64,000 bases of DNA from Achromobacter xylosoxidans A8 (GTDB lineage Bacteria > Pseudomonadota > Gammaproteobacteria > Burkholderiales > Burkholderiaceae_B): positions 6,200,001 to 6,264,000 of the forward strand of contig NC_014640.1 in the NCBI RefSeq assembly GCF_000165835.1, given 5' to 3'. The translations under genes were made by a program, and so were the position numbers. Under the pieces are notes generated by a model. The model saw only the letters and a list, made by a program, of their open reading frames with translations, had not been told where the DNA came from and made no database searches. Below are positions 9,097-17,382 of the stretch, in pieces. Every line of letters starts with the position of its first letter. The stretch's first letter is position 1.

Positions 9097-10074
9097 ATGC
9101 ACGCCCCTTTTCTGCGCGCCTGCCTTGCGTCGTTGACGCTTTCGCTGCCGCTCACGCTGGCCAGCCCGTCCCAGGCCGTCGGCACCTGGCCCGAGCGGCC
9201 CATCACGCTGATCGTGCCCTTCGGCGCCGGCGGCATCACCGATCTCACGGCGCGCACGGTAGCCAGGCAGCTGCAAGCCGAGCTCGGCAAGCCGGTAGTC
9301 GTGGAAAACAAGCCCGGCGCGGGCGGGAATATCGCCGCCGACATCGTGGCCCGGGCCAAGCCCGACGGCTATACGCTGATGGTGATCACCAACGGCATGG
9401 TCGCGGTCAATCCTCTCATCCACAAGCAGCTGAACTACGACGCGCTCAAGGATTTCGCCTACGTGTCCATGATCGCCAACACGCCGCTGGCCCTGGTCGT
9501 GCCGGAAGCCTCGCCGATCCAGGACCTGCCAGCATTGGTCGCCCGCGCCCGCAGCCGGCCCGACGCGGTCTCCTACGCCAGCTCGGGACAAGGCACCTCG
9601 ATCCACCAGGTGTTCGCCCTGATGCAGCAGCAAACCAGCGCCACGCTCATGCACGTGCCCTACAAGAGCGGCGCCGAGGCGGCCACCGCCCTGCTCTCCG
9701 GCGTGGTGGACGTGACTGCGGTCGAGACCGTGGTGGTCGGCCCGTTCATTCAGTCCGGCAAGATGCGAGCGCTGGGCGTAACCTCGGCACAGCGGGTGTC
9801 GAATCTGCCGGACGTTCCCGCCGCCCGCGAGACCCTGGGCGGCGATTTCGATGTAGGCTCGATATCGGGACTGGTCGCGCCTGCCGCGACGCCCAAGGAC
9901 ATACTCGACAAGCTGGAACGCGCCATGCAGGCGGTGGCTCAGAGCGAGGGCATGGCGCAGCTGTATGCGCAAGGCAGCCAGCCCATGCCCACGGGATCGC
10001 AGGTCTTCCTGGAACGCATGCTCCAGGAGCAAAAAAAGTGGCGGCGGGTATTCTCCGCGGACGCCGGAAAATAG
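9097..10074 (+). CDS. Bug-family periplasmic solute-binding protein
   Basis: 325 residues with a signal peptide of about 25 residues (hydrophobic LASLTLSLPLTLA core) and the Bug signature PITLIVPFGAGGITDLTAR, the KPDGYTLMVI segment and VPYKSGAEA. It is close in sequence to the Bug at 6525-7490: both share the DGYTL-VITNGMVAVNPLI-K-L-YD stretch. They may therefore be duplicates serving the same pathway, with the DapA-like gene and cupin between them. AAGGAG precedes the start. A GntR regulator follows 33 bases downstream. Confidence 0.92.
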   Translation: MHAPFLRACLASLTLSLPLTLASPSQAVGTWPERPITLIVPFGAGGITDLTARTVARQLQAELGKPVVVENKPGAGGNIAADIVARAKPDGYTLMVITNGMVAVNPLIHKQLNYDALKDFAYVSMIANTPLALVVPEASPIQDLPALVARARSRPDAVSYASSGQGTSIHQVFALMQQQTSATLMHVPYKSGAEAATALLSGVVDVTAVETVVVGPFIQSGKMRALGVTSAQRVSNLPDVPAARETLGGDFDVGSISGLVAPAATPKDILDKLERAMQAVAQSEGMAQLYAQGSQPMPTGSQVFLERMLQEQKKWRRVFSADAGK

Positions 10075-10107
10075 CCACATAACCGTCAAGGACGTGGGAG
10101 TCAGGCC

Positions 10108-10851
10108 ATGGATCGCACATATCCCGCCGCGGAAGAACTGGTGCAGCACCTGGTGGAGTCGATCTCCGCAAAGATCTTCAATGGCGTCTATGCGCCCGGG
10201 CAGAAGCTGCGGCAAGAGACGCTGGCGGAAGAATACGACGTCAGCCGCACGCCGGTGCGCGAAGCGTTCCGGCAGCTGGAGACCAAGGGCCTGATCGTGC
10301 AGCAGCCGCGCTACGGCGCCACGGTGGTGGCACCGACCATCAAGGACATCGGCGCCAACTACTGGCTGCGCGGCGAACTGGAAGGCATGGCGGCCGAGCT
10401 TGCGGCGCGCTGGATTTCCGACGCCGACCTGCAAAGGCTGCAGGCCACCCACACCGAATGCGCGCAGGCCGTCGGCGCGCTATACGCCGAGGTCAACGCG
10501 GGCAACGGGGCCACCCCGCGTCAGGCTGCCGCGCCCATGCAACACTGGGTCATCAAGAACCAGGAATTCCACGCCCTGATCTTCCGCGCCGCCGGCAATG
10601 CGTCGCTGGAACGCATCATCAAGGACCTGCACACTGACTACACCAAGAACATCCTCAATATGACCGTGCTGGGCATGTACGAGGCTCGCATGAAGAAAAA
10701 TATCGAACACCATGCAGCCATCGTCCAGGCGCTGACCGCGCGCGACGCCGACGCCTCGCGCGCCGCCATGCGTTCGCATATCCATGAGTCGGGCGAGTTC
10801 GTGGTGGATTGGCTGCAAAAGCGCCCGGAGGGGCGCAAGCGACCGAGATAG
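10108..10851 (+). CDS. GntR-family regulator, FadR/FCD subfamily
   Basis: 247 residues. A winged helix at about 10-75 contains GQKLRQETLAEEYDVSRTPVRE, typical of GntR. An all-helical FCD ligand domain follows (about 90-240) with the histidine metal-ligand pattern (NQEFHAL, IEHHAAI, SHIHES). FCD regulators bind carboxylic-acid effectors through a metal. It is co-directional with the Bug just upstream, so it probably controls the Bug/cupin/DapA-like cluster. It is convergent with the amidotransferase gene. Confidence 0.9.
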   Translation: MDRTYPAAEELVQHLVESISAKIFNGVYAPGQKLRQETLAEEYDVSRTPVREAFRQLETKGLIVQQPRYGATVVAPTIKDIGANYWLRGELEGMAAELAARWISDADLQRLQATHTECAQAVGALYAEVNAGNGATPRQAAAPMQHWVIKNQEFHALIFRAAGNASLERIIKDLHTDYTKNILNMTVLGMYEARMKKNIEHHAAIVQALTARDADASRAAMRSHIHESGEFVVDWLQKRPEGRKRPR

Positions 10852-10863
10852 CGCAGTACTGCC

Positions 10864-11559
10864 TCAGATCCCGTCCAACCATCGCTCCATCGCCGCACGC
10901 GCGCGACGTTCGAGCTCGGGGCCGTAAAGCCGGGCATCCTCGCGGATGACGGCGGGATCGATCTGCCGCAGGCTCAGTTCGCAGGCATGGCCGATCAGCC
11001 AGCGCTCGATCTGCGTGGAATCCGCTTCCAGGTGAAACTGCAGGCCCAGTATCCGGGGCCCCAGCGCGTACGCCTGGTTCGGGAAACCCGGCGTTTCGGC
11101 CAGACGCGCCGCGCCCTCGGGAATGGCGAACTGGTCCCCGTGCCAATGCAGCACGGGCACGTCCTGAACCACGCTCAGCACGGAATCCTGCCCTTGCGGC
11201 GTGAGCGTCAGCGGCGCATAGCCGATCTCGGCGCGTCCGGTGGACGCGACCTCCGCGCCCAGCGCCGCCGCCATGAGCTGCGCACCCAGGCAGATGCCCA
11301 GCGTCGGCTTGTCCTGACGCAGCCGGTGCGCGATGGCGCGCAGTTCCTGCTCCAGGAAGGGATAGCGCCCGGTTTCATAGACGCCTATGGGGCCGCCCAG
11401 GATCACGACGAGGTCGGCATTGCCGAGGGTGGCGGCGTCGATGGTGTCGACGCCCGCTTCCAGGTATCGCACGCTGTAGCCGCGCTCTGCCAGGACCGGC
11501 GCCAGTACGCCCAGGTCTTCGAAGGGCACGTGGCGGATCGCCAATGCGGTAAGGCTCAT
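10864..11559 (-). CDS. Class I glutamine amidotransferase (GMP-synthase-like, stand-alone)
   Basis: 231 residues forming a single GATase-1 domain. The nucleophile elbow is LGICLGAQLMA, with the catalytic histidine and acid in LGLQFHLEAD. There is no synthetase domain attached, as in the stand-alone proteins annotated as GMP synthase-like or gamma-glutamyl hydrolase-like. It is the last gene of a three-gene minus-strand set after yggS and a 90-residue protein, with an 11-base gap. The acceptor substrate is unknown. Confidence 0.85.
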   Translation of the reverse strand: MSLTALAIRHVPFEDLGVLAPVLAERGYSVRYLEAGVDTIDAATLGNADLVVILGGPIGVYETGRYPFLEQELRAIAHRLRQDKPTLGICLGAQLMAAALGAEVASTGRAEIGYAPLTLTPQGQDSVLSVVQDVPVLHWHGDQFAIPEGAARLAETPGFPNQAYALGPRILGLQFHLEADSTQIERWLIGHACELSLRQIDPAVIREDARLYGPELERRARAAMERWLDGI

Positions 11560-11570
11560 TCCGGATACTC

Positions 11571-11843
11571 CTATTGCGGGCTCGGATGGCGGTCCAATCC
11601 GCCCAGCAAGCCTTCGGGGGTTGAGACGAACACGTTTTCCGAAGCCAGTAGCCGGATGCCTTGCGGCGTGCTTTCGAGCAGGCGCCGCTCGCCATCCGCG
11701 ACCAACAGGCTGAGCTGATAGCCGTCCTTGGCCGGCAGGCGTGCCGCGATGTCGCGGCTGTCGTCTAGCGCCGACGCGGCGGTGGATTCGAAATGGCCGA
11801 TCAGGCGGCCGTCGCGTTTGATGATGAGTCGATACACCGGCAT
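11571..11843 (-). CDS. Small conserved-looking cytosolic protein of unknown function
   Basis: 90 residues with no signal peptide or membrane segment. The pattern of short beta strands with alternating basic residues suggests a compact beta-rich fold. It lies between yggS and the amidotransferase gene with five and eleven bases on either side. This spacing is the main reason to trust it as a real gene. I recognise no family. Confidence 0.65.
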   Translation of the reverse strand: MPVYRLIIKRDGRLIGHFESTAASALDDSRDIAARLPAKDGYQLSLLVADGERRLLESTPQGIRLLASENVFVSTPEGLLGGLDRHPSPQ

Positions 11844-11848
11844 GCGCG

Positions 11849-12691
11849 CTACTCCTGGCCGTCGGACTCGCGCGATTCCGCGCTGTTGCCGGTAGGCCAG
11901 TAATAGGAATCGGGCGTGTTGCGCGCACCGAAGATGGCCTGTCCGACACGGACCACGGTGGCGCCTTCCTCGATGGCGATCTCGTAGTCACCGGACATGC
12001 CCATGGACAATTCATCCAGGCCTATCCCCGCGGGCGCTTCCTGGCGCAGCTGATCGCGCAGCGTGCGCAGCAGTACGAAGCACTCGCGCACGCGCGCCGC
12101 TTCGGCCGAGAACAGCGCCAGGGTCATCAGGCCGCGCACCCGCAGCCCCGAAAACGCGGGCAGTTCGCGCAGGAAGGCCGCCGTCTCCTCCGGCTGCAGT
12201 CCGTACTTGCTGGCCTCGCCGGAGGTATTGACCTGCACGAACACATCAAGCTGGCGGCCTTCCGCCTGCAACCGGCGGTCCAGCGCTTCGGCCACTCGCA
12301 GGCTGTCGAGCGCCTGGAACTCTGCCGCATAGCGGGCCACGAGCTTGGCCTTGTTGGTCTGCAGGTGGCCGATGACCGACCATCTCAAATCGGTCAGGTC
12401 CGCCATGGCTTCCCATTTCCGGGACACTTCCTGCAGCTTGTTCTCGCCGAGGTAGCGGCAGCCGGCCTCGTAGGCCAGCCGGATGCGCGCCTCTTCCACG
12501 GTCTTGCTCACGGGCAGCAGGCGTACCGTCGCCGGATCACGGCCGGCGCGCAGGGCCGCATCGGCAATTCGTCCGTTGACCGCGGCCAGATTGCGGCGGA
12601 AATCCTCGACCGACTGCGCCTGCGGCCAGCGGCCGTGCTGGTCGTGCTGTGTCTGGGTGCCGTTGTCTTGCCCTGGGCCTTGCTCGCTCAT
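11849..12691 (-). CDS. yggS: YggS/PLPBP-family pyridoxal phosphate homeostasis protein
   Basis: 280 residues from the ATG at 12691, about 45 longer than E. coli YggS because of a Gln-rich N-terminal extension. The fold-type III barrel signatures are LLPVSKTVEEAR (PLP lysine), YLGENKLQE, SVIGHLQTNK, VFVQVNTSGE and ELSMGMSGDYEIAIEEG. This protein carries PLP and buffers its free level; it has no known enzyme activity. It heads the set yggS - 90-residue protein - amidotransferase. An in-frame TTG at 12733 is less likely as a start. The window contains an unusually high number of other PLP enzymes and PLP-type regulators. Confidence 0.92.
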   Translation of the reverse strand: MSEQGPGQDNGTQTQHDQHGRWPQAQSVEDFRRNLAAVNGRIADAALRAGRDPATVRLLPVSKTVEEARIRLAYEAGCRYLGENKLQEVSRKWEAMADLTDLRWSVIGHLQTNKAKLVARYAAEFQALDSLRVAEALDRRLQAEGRQLDVFVQVNTSGEASKYGLQPEETAAFLRELPAFSGLRVRGLMTLALFSAEAARVRECFVLLRTLRDQLRQEAPAGIGLDELSMGMSGDYEIAIEEGATVVRVGQAIFGARNTPDSYYWPTGNSAESRESDGQE

Positions 12692-12803
12692 GCCTGAACC
12701 TCGCGTAGGAGTGGCGGCCGGCGTTTCCCACAACGCTTATGCCGCCCGCAGTTTTGTCATAGGTCAATATTATCACGATGGCGCCGGCACTTGCCGGCCA
12801 CTG

Positions 12804-13670
12804 CTAGGCGTTGGCGGCCAGCCATTCGCGCGGTGAAACACCCATACGCTGCCGGAACGCCTTGGACAGCGAGGAAGCGCTGGCGAATCCCAATTCCGCG
12901 GCCACCAGCTTGACCGCTCGGCCGGATCGCATCATGGACGCCGCCAGGCTCAAGCGCCAGTCGGTCAGGTAGGCCGCAGGCGTGGCGCCGGTAGCATCCT
13001 TGAAGGCCGCCGCAAAGGCGCTGCGCGACATCCCCGCCATCGCTGCCATTCTGGCCAGGGACCAGTCTTCATAAGGCGAACGATGCAGCGCCACCAGCGC
13101 CCTGGCCAGGCGCGGATCCGACAGGCCCATCACCAGGCCGCTGGTCACGCCTACCTCCTCCGGATGGTCGAGTATCCATCTGAGCAGCTGGATCAGCACC
13201 ACCTCGAACAGGCGGTCTGCCAGCAGGCGCGAGCCGCAGCGCACGTGATCGGCCTCGGCAAACAACAGATCCAGCGCGGGCCGCAAGCCTTCGACCGCGT
13301 CCAGCGGGATCCGCACCACGGACGGCAGCGACTGCACGATGGGATTGCGTTCGCCGCCATCGAAGTCCAGCGCCGCGCAGGTGAAGTCTGAGCCGTCCCG
13401 GGGAGGATTCACGAACTCGTGATGCACGGCGCGCGGATAGAACAACAGCGTCGGCTCGGACAGGCGCAGGCGCGGCGTGGCGGTCTCTCCCGGGCGATGC
13501 CGCACTTCCATCTCGCCGCGGCGCAACACGTGCAGAAAGCCGCGCCCCGGCACGGCTTCGAAGGCCTGGGTGCCGCATAGCGCGCCCGTGTGGAACAGCG
13601 TGGCACGCACCCGGAAACGGTCCAGCAATGCCGACAGCCGGTCAACTTGGGAAGGAACAGAATCGCTCAT
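12804..13670 (-). CDS. AraC-family transcriptional regulator (cupin_6 type)
   Basis: 288 residues. The N-terminal cupin-like sensor (about 15-170) is of the type found beside AhpD and redox genes. The C-terminal double helix-turn-helix (about 185-285) includes WSLARMAAMAGMSRSAF and the AAELGFASASSLSKAFRQ motif. ATG 13670 is chosen because more upstream codons would run into the divergent promoter region. It diverges from an AhpD-like gene at 13793, its most likely target. The 122-base gap contains an AT-rich stretch with TAAGACAAT at 13682-13690. Confidence 0.88.
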   Translation of the reverse strand: MSDSVPSQVDRLSALLDRFRVRATLFHTGALCGTQAFEAVPGRGFLHVLRRGEMEVRHRPGETATPRLRLSEPTLLFYPRAVHHEFVNPPRDGSDFTCAALDFDGGERNPIVQSLPSVVRIPLDAVEGLRPALDLLFAEADHVRCGSRLLADRLFEVVLIQLLRWILDHPEEVGVTSGLVMGLSDPRLARALVALHRSPYEDWSLARMAAMAGMSRSAFAAAFKDATGATPAAYLTDWRLSLAASMMRSGRAVKLVAAELGFASASSLSKAFRQRMGVSPREWLAANA

Positions 13671-13792
13671 AGATTGGACGATAAGACAATTTTTATGGAT
13701 TAAAAAACACCTTACGTCCAGACATTCTACGTACGATTTCTCCACCCCGTCCAAGACCGGCGGCCTTTTTTTCTTTTCCAGGAGTTACCGAC

Positions 13793-14338
13793 ATGTCCCG
13801 AGTTCCTCTTATCGATGCCAGCAGCGCCAGCGCCGACCGCAAGGCGCTGCTCACGCAGATCCACGGCGCCTTTGGCGCCACGCCGAACATGTTCAAGGCC
13901 GTCGCCAATTCGCCCGCGGCGCTGCAAAGCATGTGGGGCGCTTTCGGCGCCTTGGGCGGCGGCGTGATCCCGGCCAAGCTCGGCGAGCAGATCGCAGTCG
14001 CCGTGGCCGACCGCAATGCTTGCGAATACTGCCTTGCGGCCCACACGGCCCTGGGCCGCAAGGCCGGCGCCAGCGCCGAAGAAATGTCGGCCGCCCAAGG
14101 CGGCGAGGCCGCCGATCCCAGGACCGCCGCGGCGCTGCGCTTCGCGCTGAAGCTGGTGGAAGCGCGCGGACAGGTGAGCGAAGCCGACGTACAGGCCGTG
14201 CGCGCGGCAGGCTACAGCGACCAGGAGATCGTCGAGATCCTGGCGCACGTCGCGCTCAACCTGTTCACCAACTACGTCAACGTGGCCTTTGCCGTGCCGG
14301 TGGACTTCCCGACCGTGAAGCTGCGCCGGGCCGCCTGA
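13793..14338 (+). CDS. AhpD-like carboxymuconolactone decarboxylase-family protein
   Basis: 181 residues in the all-helical AhpD/CMD fold. The active-site motif is ACEYCLAAHTALG, with the CxxC pair and conserved His of peroxidase-type members. A glutamate upstream (GEQIAVAVADRNAC) fits the AhpD proton relay. It probably reduces peroxides or a thiol partner in the cytosol. A thiol-redoxin gene follows 59 bases later on the same strand, and an AraC regulator lies divergent, giving a likely oxidative or electrophile-stress unit. Confidence 0.88.
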   Translation: MSRVPLIDASSASADRKALLTQIHGAFGATPNMFKAVANSPAALQSMWGAFGALGGGVIPAKLGEQIAVAVADRNACEYCLAAHTALGRKAGASAEEMSAAQGGEAADPRTAAALRFALKLVEARGQVSEADVQAVRAAGYSDQEIVEILAHVALNLFTNYVNVAFAVPVDFPTVKLRRAA

Positions 14339-14397
14339 TCCAGCCCCGTGTGGGCGTGGCAAGACCGCCCCGCCCGCCACGCCACAGGAGCCTTCAG

Positions 14398-14970
14398 ATG
14401 TCCCGATCCGACAACATGGCCGACGCAATGCCCCCGCCCTTGCTGGTGGACGAATGGCTGAATGCGGACAGCCCCATCGAACTCGCCGCGCTGCGCGGCA
14501 AGGTCGTGCTGCTGCACGCGTTCCAGATGCTGTGCCCTGGGTGCCTGTCGCATGGGCTGCCGCAAGCCGAACGCGTGCACAGGCTGTTCCGCGGCAAAGA
14601 TGTCGCGGTCATCGGCCTGCATACCGTTTTCGAACACCACGACGTGATGAGTCCGGCCGCGCTGCGTGCCTTCAATCACGAGTATCGATGGAGCTTTCCC
14701 ATCGGCATCGACCGCCCCGCCGCGTCCGGCGCCATCCCGATGACCATGCAGGCCTACGGGCTGCGCGGCACGCCCAGCCTGGTCCTGCTGGACCGCCGCG
14801 GACGCGTGCGCCTGCAGCACTTCGGCAGCATCGACGATTTGGCCCTGGGCGCCGCCATCGGCGGGCTGCTGGCCGAGGAGGATGTCCTTCCGAGCGGCGC
14901 TGCGGCGCCTGGAGAACCCACCCGCCAGGCCTGCGACGCGGAGAGTTGTCCCGCGCCGCCCCCGCGATAG
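14398..14970 (+). CDS. Thioredoxin-fold redoxin (AhpC/TSA or TlpA-like), cytosolic
   Basis: 190 residues. The redoxin fold shows LRGKVVLLHAFQMLCPGC, placing a CPGC active site near residue 44, and the cis-proline region GLRGTPSLVLLDRRG. There is no signal peptide, unlike exported TlpA or ResA. The C-terminus adds a Cys-containing tail (CDAESC). It forms a likely pair with the AhpD-like gene 59 bases upstream: one protein could recharge the other. ATG 14398 has CAGGAG about ten bases before it. Confidence 0.82.
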   Translation: MSRSDNMADAMPPPLLVDEWLNADSPIELAALRGKVVLLHAFQMLCPGCLSHGLPQAERVHRLFRGKDVAVIGLHTVFEHHDVMSPAALRAFNHEYRWSFPIGIDRPAASGAIPMTMQAYGLRGTPSLVLLDRRGRVRLQHFGSIDDLALGAAIGGLLAEEDVLPSGAAAPGEPTRQACDAESCPAPPPR

Positions 14971-15007
14971 GCGCATGCCATCCGCGCGCGTGGTGCAACG
15001 GCACAAA

Positions 15008-15044
15008 TTTGTCCTATGTCATAATAAATAATAATTCAGGACAA
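15008..15044. promoter_or_regulatory. Inverted repeat TTTGTCCT-N22-AGGACAA straddling the psd promoter
   Basis: The left arm is 15008-15015 and the right arm 15038-15044, with exactly 22 bases between them. The spacer is AT-rich and includes -10-like hexamers (CATAAT, TAATAA) between 15020 and 15035. The same arms with the same 22-base spacer occur at 19771-19810 before the amino-acid decarboxylase gene. Arm centres are about three helical turns apart, suitable for a dimeric or tetrameric regulator. The MocR gene between the two targets is the natural candidate. Confidence 0.65.
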
Positions 15045-15092
15045 TATTCGCCCTACCGCCCGGGCATCTCGTCCGCGGCAACCACGAGCTTC

Positions 15093-15941
15093 ATGTCTAC
15101 GTCTCCTTCCCTGTTGTTCCAGCGCATCGCGCCCAAGCTCTGGCTGACGCGCTGCGCCGGCCGGCTGGCCTCATGCCGCCAAGCCTGGGTGGCCCAGCCG
15201 CTGATCCGCGGCTACGCCAAGTGGTATGGCATCGATCTCGACGAAGCCCTGCACGCCGACCCGAAGGCCTATGGCAGTTTTAATGCCTTCTTCACCCGGG
15301 CCTTGAAACCGGATGCCCGTAAATTGGCCGACGCGGACTGGACCAGTCCCGCGGATGGCACCGTGAGCCAGTTCGGCCGTATCAGCCTGGGGCAACTGAT
15401 ACAGGCCAAGCGGCGACAGTACAGCGCGGCTGCGCTGCTGGGCGACGCGGATCTGGCGCGGGCATTGGGCGGCGGCTGGTTCAGTACGATCTATCTGAGT
15501 CCGCGCGATTATCACCGCGTGCACATGCCTTGCGAGGGGCGGCTGCTGGGCATGCGCCATGTGCCGGGGACGCTCTACTCCGTCAAGCCGGAGATCGTGC
15601 AAGGCATGGACGGCTTGCTGGCGCGCAACGAACGGCTGGTGTGCTGGTTCGAGCATCCCCACCATGGCGTCTACGCCATGGTGCTGGTGGGAGCCGCCAT
15701 CGTCGGCAGCATCGCCACGACCTGGCATGGCCTGGTGGCGCCGCACGGCCGGCGCATCCAGCAGTGGGACTACGGCAGCCTGGTGGCGCCCTTGCGCTTG
15801 CCGCAAGGCGCCGAGATGGGGCACTTCGAGTTGGGTTCGACCGTGGTAGTGCTGATGCCCGGCAGCGCCTGGCGCTTCCATCCAGATTGGAAAACGGGGC
15901 GGACGGTCAAGCTGGGACAAGCCATGGCCGACCAGCGTTGA
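15093..15941 (+). CDS. psd: Phosphatidylserine decarboxylase proenzyme (E. coli-like type)
   Basis: 282 residues. The self-cleavage motif LGST is at residues 247-250, so Ser249 would become the pyruvoyl group. The charge-relay Asp (SPADGT) and the YHRVHMP histidines are present. It makes phosphatidylethanolamine from phosphatidylserine at the inner membrane face. Many Burkholderiales also carry a shorter psd next to pssA, so this long form may be an accessory enzyme; that is inference from family knowledge. The promoter carries the long inverted repeat shared with the amino-acid decarboxylase gene. It is convergent with the PtsJ-like gene (12-base gap). Confidence 0.9.
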   Translation: MSTSPSLLFQRIAPKLWLTRCAGRLASCRQAWVAQPLIRGYAKWYGIDLDEALHADPKAYGSFNAFFTRALKPDARKLADADWTSPADGTVSQFGRISLGQLIQAKRRQYSAAALLGDADLARALGGGWFSTIYLSPRDYHRVHMPCEGRLLGMRHVPGTLYSVKPEIVQGMDGLLARNERLVCWFEHPHHGVYAMVLVGAAIVGSIATTWHGLVAPHGRRIQQWDYGSLVAPLRLPQGAEMGHFELGSTVVVLMPGSAWRFHPDWKTGRTVKLGQAMADQR

Positions 15942-15953
15942 AGCCGGTAGCGG

Positions 15954-17249
15954 CTAGCCCATGCTTTCCCGGATATCCCGCGCCAGCTTGCGGCACTGGC
16001 CAGGCTCGATCGCGGAGAGGGTGATGCGCAGGCCACGGACCGGTTCCTGGACCCCGAAGGCATCGCCATGGCGCACCAGCCAGCCGCGATGGGCCAGGGC
16101 CAGCGCGACCGCCTGGTCATCGGTATCCAACGGCACCCAGAGGTTGAGGCCGTCGCCGTCCGCCGCATACGCCACGCCCTGATCCAGCAAGGCGTTTTCC
16201 AGGGCCTTGCGGCGCTGTGCGTAATCCTTGCGGGCCAGCGCCATCTGCTTGGCGACCTCGGGCCGGCCCAGCGTGACCTCGACCATGTCTTGCAGCAGAT
16301 GGCTGACCCAGCTGGTGCCGGAGGCCAGCCGCAACCGCAGTTGCCGCGACGTCGCGGGATCGCTGGCCACCATCGCCAGGCGCACGTCGGGCCCCAAGGT
16401 CTTGGAGAACGAGCGCACCAGAGCCCACCGCTGCGCGCCGGACGGCAGCACCGAGTGGTACGCCTTGCCCGACAACAAGGCGTAGTGATCATCCACGATG
16501 ACCATGGCGTGGGGATACCTGGCCAACACCCGCGCCAGCGCTTTCGCCCGCTTTTCGCTCAGGCTGCAGCCTGTGGGGTTGTGGGCCCGCGGCGTCAGGA
16601 TGACGGCCTGCGCGCCCTTGGCCAACGCCGCCTCCAGAGCGGCCGCCTGCATGCCTTCGGCGTCGACGGGCACGCCCAGCGCCTGCAGGCCGGCGATGCG
16701 CAGCATGTTGATGCTGCTCAGGAAGCATGGGTTCTCGACCGCCACCTTGTCGCCGGCCACCAGGTGCGAGCTGAGCAGCCGCTCGATGGCGTCCACCGCC
16801 CCATGGGTCAGGTTGATCTCGAAGGGCGCCGGGCAGTCCGGCGCGAACCAGACGCGGGCATAGCTTTCCAGCCCGGAATTGACGGTGGGCTCGCCGTACA
16901 GCCGCGGTTGATAAGGCCGGATAGCGAGGGCCGCGCTCAGGTCCGGCAGCCAGGCCGGGTTTGGATTGCCGCTGGCCAGGTCCGCCAGCGGCGAGTCCGA
17001 CAGCGCGCCTTCCTGTTCCCCAGGGCCGGACTGGTCGCGGATGATGGTGCCCAGGCGGCCCTGGGTCAGGGCGATGCCCGCCGTCACCAGCCGCTTGTAG
17101 GCGGCGGCGACAGTATTGCGGTTGATATCCAGTTCGACCGCCAGATCCCGCACCGGCGGCAGCGCCTGGCCCGGCGGCAACTGCCCCGACTGAGCCATCG
17201 CGCGCACGCAATCGAAGATCTCTGCGGCGGTCTTTCCTTGTATTTTCAT
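15954..17249 (-). CDS. ptsJ: MocR-family regulator, PtsJ-like
   Basis: 431 residues: GntR winged helix (about 8-75, with PPVRDLAVELDINRNTVAAAY) joined to an aminotransferase-like domain with the PLP-lysine segment VRSFSKTLGPDVRLAM. Length and layout resemble Salmonella PtsJ, a PLP-responding MocR repressor linked to pyridoxal kinase. It lies between psd (convergent) and the Arg/Lys/Orn decarboxylase gene (upstream, same strand, 133-base gap). Both neighbours share one inverted-repeat motif, and a related ten-base core sits at 17253-17262 just before its own start, suggesting autoregulation. That site also supplies the AGGA ribosome binding sequence. Confidence 0.85.
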   Translation of the reverse strand: MKIQGKTAAEIFDCVRAMAQSGQLPPGQALPPVRDLAVELDINRNTVAAAYKRLVTAGIALTQGRLGTIIRDQSGPGEQEGALSDSPLADLASGNPNPAWLPDLSAALAIRPYQPRLYGEPTVNSGLESYARVWFAPDCPAPFEINLTHGAVDAIERLLSSHLVAGDKVAVENPCFLSSINMLRIAGLQALGVPVDAEGMQAAALEAALAKGAQAVILTPRAHNPTGCSLSEKRAKALARVLARYPHAMVIVDDHYALLSGKAYHSVLPSGAQRWALVRSFSKTLGPDVRLAMVASDPATSRQLRLRLASGTSWVSHLLQDMVEVTLGRPEVAKQMALARKDYAQRRKALENALLDQGVAYAADGDGLNLWVPLDTDDQAVALALAHRGWLVRHGDAFGVQEPVRGLRITLSAIEPGQCRKLARDIRESMG

Positions 17250-17252
17250 AGA

Positions 17253-17262
17253 GTCCTAAGAC
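17253..17262 (-). promoter_or_regulatory. GTCTTAGGAC core overlapping the ptsJ ribosome binding site
   Basis: On the minus strand GTCTTAGGAC ends three bases before the start codon and includes AGGA, the likely ribosome binding site. The same ten bases occur at 19797-19806 in the decarboxylase promoter. A degenerate GGACA lies about 21 bases away (17280-17284). It could be an autoregulatory half-site or simply a ribosome binding site; only the identity with 19797-19806 argues for the former. Confidence 0.4.
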
Positions 17263-17382
17263 AATCCCGTTCCTGGCACGGACAGCGGCCGGGCCGCGTC
17301 AAGTCAATCGGGGGTGGCCGACTCCCGGCCTGGCCATCCCCGCGTAAGTTTGACACGGATTCCCCGTCCGCATAAAGCGGGC

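Noticed and set aside
12752..12775. TTTTGTCATAGGTCAATATT upstream of yggS as another copy of the TTTGTCCT operator
   Set aside because: The arms do not match (GTCAT, AGGTC) and the 22-base spacing is absent.
13682..13690. TAAGACAAT between the AraC and AhpD-like genes as a MocR site
   Set aside because: It shares nine bases with the ptsJ leader but lacks the second arm; too weak to call a site.
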